A stretch of 64,000 nucleotides of DNA. It comes from Sphagnum compactum (Eukaryota; Bryophyta; Sphagnopsida; Sphagnales). The notes below the pieces were generated by a model, which was given only the letters and a program-made list of their open reading frames with translations, had not been told where the DNA came from and did not search any database. The position numbers and the translations under genes are program-made. Shown one piece after another: positions 58,211 through 64,000 of the stretch; the stretch's first letter is position 1, and each line of letters begins with the position of its first letter. The stretch is from assembly GCA_965153455.1 (NCBI GenBank), contig OZ234502.1:1777267-1841266 (forward strand). Direction: 5' to 3'.

Positions 58211-59296
58211 AAGCTAAAACACAAAAACTAAAACATGAAAATAGGAAAATATAAACACCATTACCTTAGTCATTTTGAGCTCCACTATTTGCACCTACAG
58301 CAACAAGAAACACACACACATAAGTGAAAAAATATGATAAGAAGGAAAACACAAACTTAAAAAACCAAAAGCAACACAAAAAGGTTCAAACATGGAGAGG
58401 TCGTGAAGAAAAGTTTGAATACAAGCTTGTACATTTGAACTCGGGAAGTCAACCTTTGCTTCTAAATCTTATAGCTACAATTTTATTTTAAAAGTTCTGG
58501 AGATTAGTTGTAGACTATGCCACACTCTTGGGTTATATTAGATTTTTAAACTAGTCTTAAGAAAAAGAGGAATCTGAAAACTATAGAGGCTTTGAACTAT
58601 GCAAGGACATAAGCTAAAGTTGACTTGCAGAGGTTTGAATTGCAAAGACACAAGCTGTGACTACAAAGCTAGGAAAGAAAATTATTGAGATTTGGAGTCA
58701 ACATGGACAATAAAAAAGAACTTCGAGCTTGTAGTAGTAAGAACACAATTGAAAAAAGGAGCAAATGAAGAGAGAATTTCACACATAACCTTTTAGAGCA
58801 AAAAAAGAGTAGGAATAACTCAAACAAAAACTTTAAAAGGTTCATGTAGTTCAAGCACAATGAGGACCATGATCACCTTCTGAAAGACTAAAAAAAAATG
58901 TGAAATGTTTTTTGTAGATCGAATATAGGAAGATGATGATGATTTGGACAAAATGGGGGTTCATGCTCACAAACTTATAACCACCTCATGTGCATGTGAG
59001 TTGTTAGCGTTTGTTGAACTCACGATCTCTCACAACCATTCATCTCGTAGCCCTAGTTTTGGTAGAATGTCGGCCACACATGTTAAAGTGAATGTTTTTA
59101 TATTGAATTTTGTTCAACTACTTTTAATTTTCAGTTCTTTAATGGGGTAAGTGGTGTCCATCCATCAATGCTTGGTGGATTGTTTATCAACTTCCATGTG
59201 TTCCTAGATTTTCCATTTCACCTTTTTTACCCCTCTATTTTCAGTGGCCAGAACTTTTTCAACTTGCTTTGTTTTTGGTGATTTTTGGTGCATTAG
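58211..59296. other. Intergenic DNA; one short coding-like frame
   Basis: 58944-59150 opens for 68 codons (MDKMGVHAHKLITTSCACEL) but has no recognised domain. Otherwise nothing is supported. Confidence 0.3.
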
Positions 59297-59650
59297 ATGT
59301 GCCAACAGAAGGATTATCACTTTTTCTTGGACACCATCAATGATAAAGCCCTCCCCTACGATTTAGCCTCCTTTGAGCCACTAAGTGTTCATACACTGAC
59401 CTCCTTACCCTACTATGAAAAAATACAACGAAAAAGTGTTTCATGCCCACATACCATCCATCTTGATGGTGCACCAAGGGCTATTGGTTCACTTTAGCAT
59501 TCATTTGGAGATCCATCCTCAGTGTTAGGAACCTTTTGCAATAATTTTTTTGTTCCATATTCTAAACCATGGGTGGGTTGTACTTTGGATGAGGATTTAG
59601 AGGCTTATGTTTGGTTTTGTGCAAAGTATGATACCATTGTGTTTGTGTGA
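59297..59650 (+). pseudogene. Coding-like remnant of about 118 codons with one stop
   Basis: From ATG 59297: MCQQKDYHFFLDTINDKALP, then SFEPLSVHTLTSLPYYEKIQ, ending IGSL at a TAG at about 59495. The same frame then continues HSFGDPSSVLGTFCNNFFVP and LDEDLEAYVWFCAKYDTIVF to a TGA. Uninterrupted coding-like composition on both sides of one stop suggests an eroding exon or element gene. Family unknown. Confidence 0.4.
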
Positions 59651-60755
59651 GGTTTGTGTTAGAGTTGACTAGATATTCACTTTTGTCACCAAATATCAAC
59701 TAGAGTTATCCAAAAATATCTTAAGAAGCTATTGAGCTTCAATCTTAACAAAGGCTTGGGCATTAGCACGACCAAAATGCTTAGACCATAAGCCAATGTG
59801 TTAAGAATATTATACCCTTAGTCCAAAATGCTCAAGCATTGAATATTTAAAACCTTTTTCAAACTTGGATCATGCAATACATGAAAATATGCCATAGTCA
59901 TTTCTTCCTACTTCGTTTAGTTTCATGTGCTCCATGATCCAATTTATGTTTCAGGTCTGGCCTAACTTTCATTATATTAAGCTACATTAAGTTACACACA
60001 ATTTACTCAGCATTGCAATATCCTACTGTTTTGACTATTGAATCAGAAACACAACATCAACGACTTCCTATTTGAATAAATTCTTTGAAAAATTCAAATA
60101 AACATCAAGGTTCACTAATCAGATTGAACATTTTGTTCTCATGCATTTAAAACTAAATATTCAAATTTCACAAAGTGTTCAATATTTAAACTTGGGAGGG
60201 TCTTCATGGTTTTCTCTACATCTATCCACACATATGGAATTTGCAAAGTGAGATGAGGAATAGAAGGAAAACAAAGCAAAAACAAATCGCATGTACAGAA
60301 TATAATCACATGATCTTTGAATAATCACTTTGTGCAAAGTCATAATGATAATGATTTATTATGACATTATCAGTCATTATGTGCATGAAGTTGAGCCTCA
60401 ACAGCTATAAAATGTTATGCTGGATCTTATCCAAAACTAATCTCTTTCAAAAACTAAGTTTCAGAATTGAATCTCTTTCAAAAATAGAGGCAGTAGAGAA
60501 AAGAAATAAAATCATATAAGAATTTACAATCTGAAGTGGGGTCATCCAATCATAACTTGGGAATGAGTTTTGTTCCAAAAACCCAAAACCCAGAATTAGG
60601 TGACAATTTTAGTTTGAGAATACCATACTTATTACATTCTGCTGGTGTCAATTTATCATGCCACCCTTGTGGCAAAAATCTAATGAAATTGTTTAGCAAC
60701 ACATTTAAGTTTTAAATTAACTTTCAGATTTTCTTCAGCAGTGGCTGCAAGCATG
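59651..60755. other. AT-rich intergenic DNA
   Basis: No gene, repeat array or RNA recognised. Confidence 0.45.
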
Positions 60756-60795
60756 TGTGCTGAAGTACCTTGTGGGCACAAGGTACTTCAGCACA
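60756..60795. repeat. Perfect 19-bp palindrome with a 2-base centre
   Basis: TGTGCTGAAGTACCTTGTG is followed by GG and its exact reverse complement (60777-60795). No mismatch in 38 paired positions, unlike any other local foldback in the window. Confidence 0.95.
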
Positions 60796-61886
60796 TTTGG
60801 TTATAGTCACACACCTAGCGGCCCCTTGCGAAAGTTCCAGTCTATGCATGAAGAAAGAGGGCTCCATTTTAGCGGCTTTCAATTAAGCTGTTGTGATCAC
60901 AACCAGTCTTTTTTCTTAAGGGCGAAAAATTGCTAAATTTAGCAATGGATTTTCCATTGTTTTCAAAAAAATATTTTAAAAAATTGCCAAATTTCACCAT
61001 GGTTGAAAGACGATTCTTAAATACAAAGAAAAAAGCGAATTTTTTTGGTGAAGATTTCACCAGATTTTCCCACCCCCTTCCCCATCACCGCACATTTGCA
61101 ATAGGACACCATTACTATAGAAGGATTCTCAGATTTTTTCACTTTTAGTAAATGACTTGTAGCCCGATCTAGCTAAGACTTTCTATGGAGTGTCACCACC
61201 GCAGCACTATTTAAAATGCTTGAAAAGACATTGATCGCAGCATATTATATGTAGGGTAGATAGGCTGGTGAGCAAACACTTAAGAAGTGAACTCAAAGGA
61301 GGTTGAATCCTCACACATCGCACTGTTTCCTCTGCTTCTGAAGCTCATAGAACATCTGTAACCTTCCACGTAGCACTTCCAATGCCCCAAAAATTGCTTA
61401 ATTCAATAAAGGAATGGGGAAGATATGGGGTATCTGGTGCAAAGGGGGCTAGTGTATGGTGATGGGTGAATTAAAACAGATTAGGATTTCAAGCTTTAAA
61501 TCTTGGATTGTTACATATTGCCAAAGGTGTTTTCTAAAGCACCTATTTTACACACACATCAGGTTTTTAATCACTCAAAAAAATAGACTAAAAATAAGGA
61601 AGATATGGGGCTGGAACTAGAGAGGGGCTTAGAGTTATTTTTTCAAAATTTTTGAAGCAAACTGTCATCCACCCTCTTCCTCTGCTTTCTGCATTGCGCC
61701 TTTACTTCTGACTTTCAAAGAACATTTGCAACCCTCCAGTTTGTGCATCCAATAACACACAATAGCTCAATTTGGTTAAGGAATGGGGAAAATCTTGAAA
61801 AATGTTCGATGATAGGTACATGCTGAGTGATGGGCGGTTTTACCTTACCTGTGATGACAGCAGCCTAATGGAAAAAGACTCGTATT
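60796..61886. other. Intergenic DNA
   Basis: Contains a 16-base palindrome TTGCTAAATTTAGCAA near 60929. The overlapping open frames at 60869-61148 have no coding character. Confidence 0.4.
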
Positions 61887-61898
61887 GTGGAAATTCTT

Positions 61899-62020
61899 AG
61901 AGCAGAATCAACTTCAGGACTTGATGTCCTGCAATTCAATGATGCAAACATGCTTCTAGAGCTCAATCTTTTCTCAACATTTCTGACACTACCTGAGTCT
62001 AATAATTTAGTACAAGTATG
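61899..62020 (+). other. Exon-like segment ending at a splice donor
   Basis: The frame reads LRAESTSGLDVLQFNDANML then LELNLFSTFLTLPESNNLVQ, followed at once by GTATGT, a good plant donor. A TTCTTAG acceptor-like site lies just upstream. It could be an internal exon of a gene running off to the right, but no neighbouring exon was found. Family unknown. Confidence 0.3.
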
Positions 62021-63614
62021 TGGCATTTTCAGGAGTAAGCGAATCCCAAATATCTGTGCTGCTTTCATGAAGCAATTGAGTTATCTGTAAAAAGTCATGC
62101 CCTGTTTGTTGGGCCTGAGTTGCACCCCCTCATGTGATGCTTCATCCCCTCTTGGCCGTTGTCGCCAAAGTCATGAAAAAAGTTTATTGAATAAGGGTAT
62201 GAAAACCAGTATTGGGTGGGTATCTGATTTTTCAAATACCCACCAGTTCCAGGTATCTGGAAATTCTAGGCGGGTCTTGTTATTTGTTTTTTTTCCATGA
62301 TTCCGAAGAATAGTTGGGTCTCAGGATTTGAAACTTTAAGATCAATGGTTATGAACTCGGGGTGAGTGTTTGTATAATTGATGGGGTGGGTATAATGCCT
62401 GGGTCTTTAATTGATACCCAGTCTAATAACCTGATTAGGTTTTGATGAATACCTTTACTAAAAAATTTCAGTCTGATTTTTGAAGTGTAATTCCTTTGGG
62501 TCTTTGAACAGCAAAGCACACCATCAAATGAAAGCCAATACAAAATGCATATCAAATTCTTTAAAAAATGAGTCATATATGCATTACAACAATATTTAAT
62601 ATCAATTGAGGATTTAAAGTTCCATTTGGTTCATTGCAACAAGGTCAATAACTATACAAGAGATTATTATTATTTTTTGTTTGAGGTGACATAGAGCTAG
62701 ATTGTTGATTCTGTCAAATTTGATTTCAACATGCATTAATTTTCTTCCATTTCAAACCTCGCAAGCAATAAGAAGCAATCAAATGAGCCTCCTCAATTCT
62801 CACCTTTAATTTCAAAAAAAGAAAACCAACAATTAAACATAAATGTTAGTTAGTCCTCTCAACACTAAAAACAATCAAAATTCATAACCATGCATACATG
62901 TCAACTTGTGCTCTTCAAAAGACAACTTTCAAACATTAAAATGTAACCAACCATTCACAACCATGGATGGGCCTTCTCAACTTACTCCCTTCAAGCTCTA
63001 AAAACAAATAGCAAACAAGCCACTACCATTCATAGATTGCCTTATTAAGGCTTTTGAAATGTCAAACTTCAAACATGTAATAGCAACAAGTAGATGATTG
63101 ACTCAATACTTTGGTTACACATTCTCAATTATCAACCTTCAAATTGAATTGATGAAATTTGAATAATGGACATTAAAAAGCATTAAATATATTTTAAACC
63201 CATTCATAGATGTTAATGGGGCTTCCCAAATGTGAATCTTCAAACTACAAACACATAAAAGTTGTTGACAACAAATACATTAACGGCCCATTTCAATAGT
63301 CAACCCATAAGCAATGAAAAATAACAAGCAAACACAAATGAATGTTTGAAGTGCCTTCGTCAGTTCTAAACCAGACATATGGTATGTCACAAGTCACATG
63401 ACATTCATATGTAAAAGCAAACAAAAAAAACACCTTATTAAGCTTCCCATTGAAGCTTTATCTTGTTCACATTACAAACAAATTAAAAAATTTACACAGC
63501 TATATCCAAGTTGCAGCTTTGTTGTTCCACCAATAGAATCTAGTTTTGCCAAATCACAAGAAACTCCGGAATCGCAAATGTATGGAGATTTACCTATATC
63601 ATAAACAATTTCAA
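62021..63614. other. AT-rich intergenic DNA with weak direct repeats
   Basis: 62200-62440 is rich in GGGTATC and TACCCA words. 62750-63350 has loosely repeated CTTCAAACATTAAA-type sequence. No gene supported. Confidence 0.35.
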
Positions 63615-64000
63615 AGAAACTCACAAAAGACATTCAAGTCAAAGCCTCTACCATTTATTAAAAAAATAAAAGAAATCAATAAATGTATTTCAATTCCCAC
63701 GTCTACATGGATCAAACAATTTGAAAGAAAAATTATCATTATGCATTCAATTGTTTTGCATCTACCATGTTACAAAGGACTCCTAAACAATTCACAAAAA
63801 ACATTCAAGTTGAGGTTTTCCATTTCACCTTCTACTCAAAGCCCCTAGATTTGTTTTTCTACCTTTGCCATGGTTGAAATAACTAATGTAAAAAAATCAA
63901 CAAATGTACACAAGTTCCCCACTCTACCATGGGACAAACAATTCAAGCAAAAATCCCAACCTTTGTGCAACTTTTTTGCATTTACTATATCACAAAAAAC
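63615..64000 (+). repeat. Tandem duplication, period about 220 bases, cut by window end
   Basis: AAATCAATAAATGTATTTCA (63673) and AAATCAACAAATGTACACAA (63895) start two related copies. Both continue with TCTACCATGG/TCTACATGG, ACAAACAATT/TCAAACAATT and TTTTGCAT. AT-rich and non-coding in the window. Confidence 0.5.

Noticed and set aside
1-64000. tRNA, rRNA or CRISPR features
   Set aside because: No complete cloverleaf, no conserved rRNA core and no regularly spaced identical repeats with unique spacers were seen.

Overview
The window looks like nuclear DNA of a land plant, most likely a fern or another non-seed plant with a large, repeat-rich genome. Reasons: introns with GT-AG borders, AT-rich spacers full of decayed repeats, a Ty3/gypsy relic, TTTAGGG-like repeats, and a PPR gene built of near-identical P-L-S modules with the wording typical of fern DYW editing factors. 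The lineage call is by resemblance only and is not proven.

The dominant structure is a giant inverted duplication. A left arm (about 350-12520) reappears in reverse complement as a right arm (about 31918-44290), separated by about 19.4 kb of unrelated DNA. Each arm carries, from outside to inside: a GA/CT microsatellite, two tRNA-like (SINE-like) heads, old non-coding DNA, a GC-rich block of nested tandem and inverted repeats next to a small conserved reading frame, several eroding exon-like segments, and a two-exon protein kinase gene with a DUF1221-like N-terminal domain. The kinase copies (9612-11443 on + and 33004-34853 on -) converge tail to tail. They are about 99% identical, introns included, while the distant parts of the arms differ by about 4-6%. 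The copies differ by a six-residue indel in the kinase activation segment.

The spacer (12521-31917) is mostly debris: a composite minisatellite, a heavily mutated Ty3/gypsy pol region (13975-17110), a second decayed element with a RING-like cysteine pattern (17650-21480), several minisatellites, a degenerate ~165-bp satellite-like array, a coding relic on the minus strand (25688-26152), and a GC-richer candidate gene or pseudogene (27512-29017) encoding Ser/Ala-rich repeats plus Gln and Glu runs.

Right of the duplication lies a PPR gene on the minus strand (46362-48203, 613 codons, six P-L-S modules). Its former E/E+/DYW tail is still recognisable downstream (about 45455-46361) but broken by stops and frameshifts. 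Upstream of it are interstitial telomere-like repeats. From about 49.8 to 64 kb the DNA is AT-rich and nearly gene-free, with local tandem repeats, a poly-G tract, a perfect 19-bp palindrome and a few short coding-like remnants.

No rRNA, confident tRNA, CRISPR array or bacterial-type operon was seen. Coordinates of decayed features and repeat edges are approximate, and all arm comparisons were made by eye.
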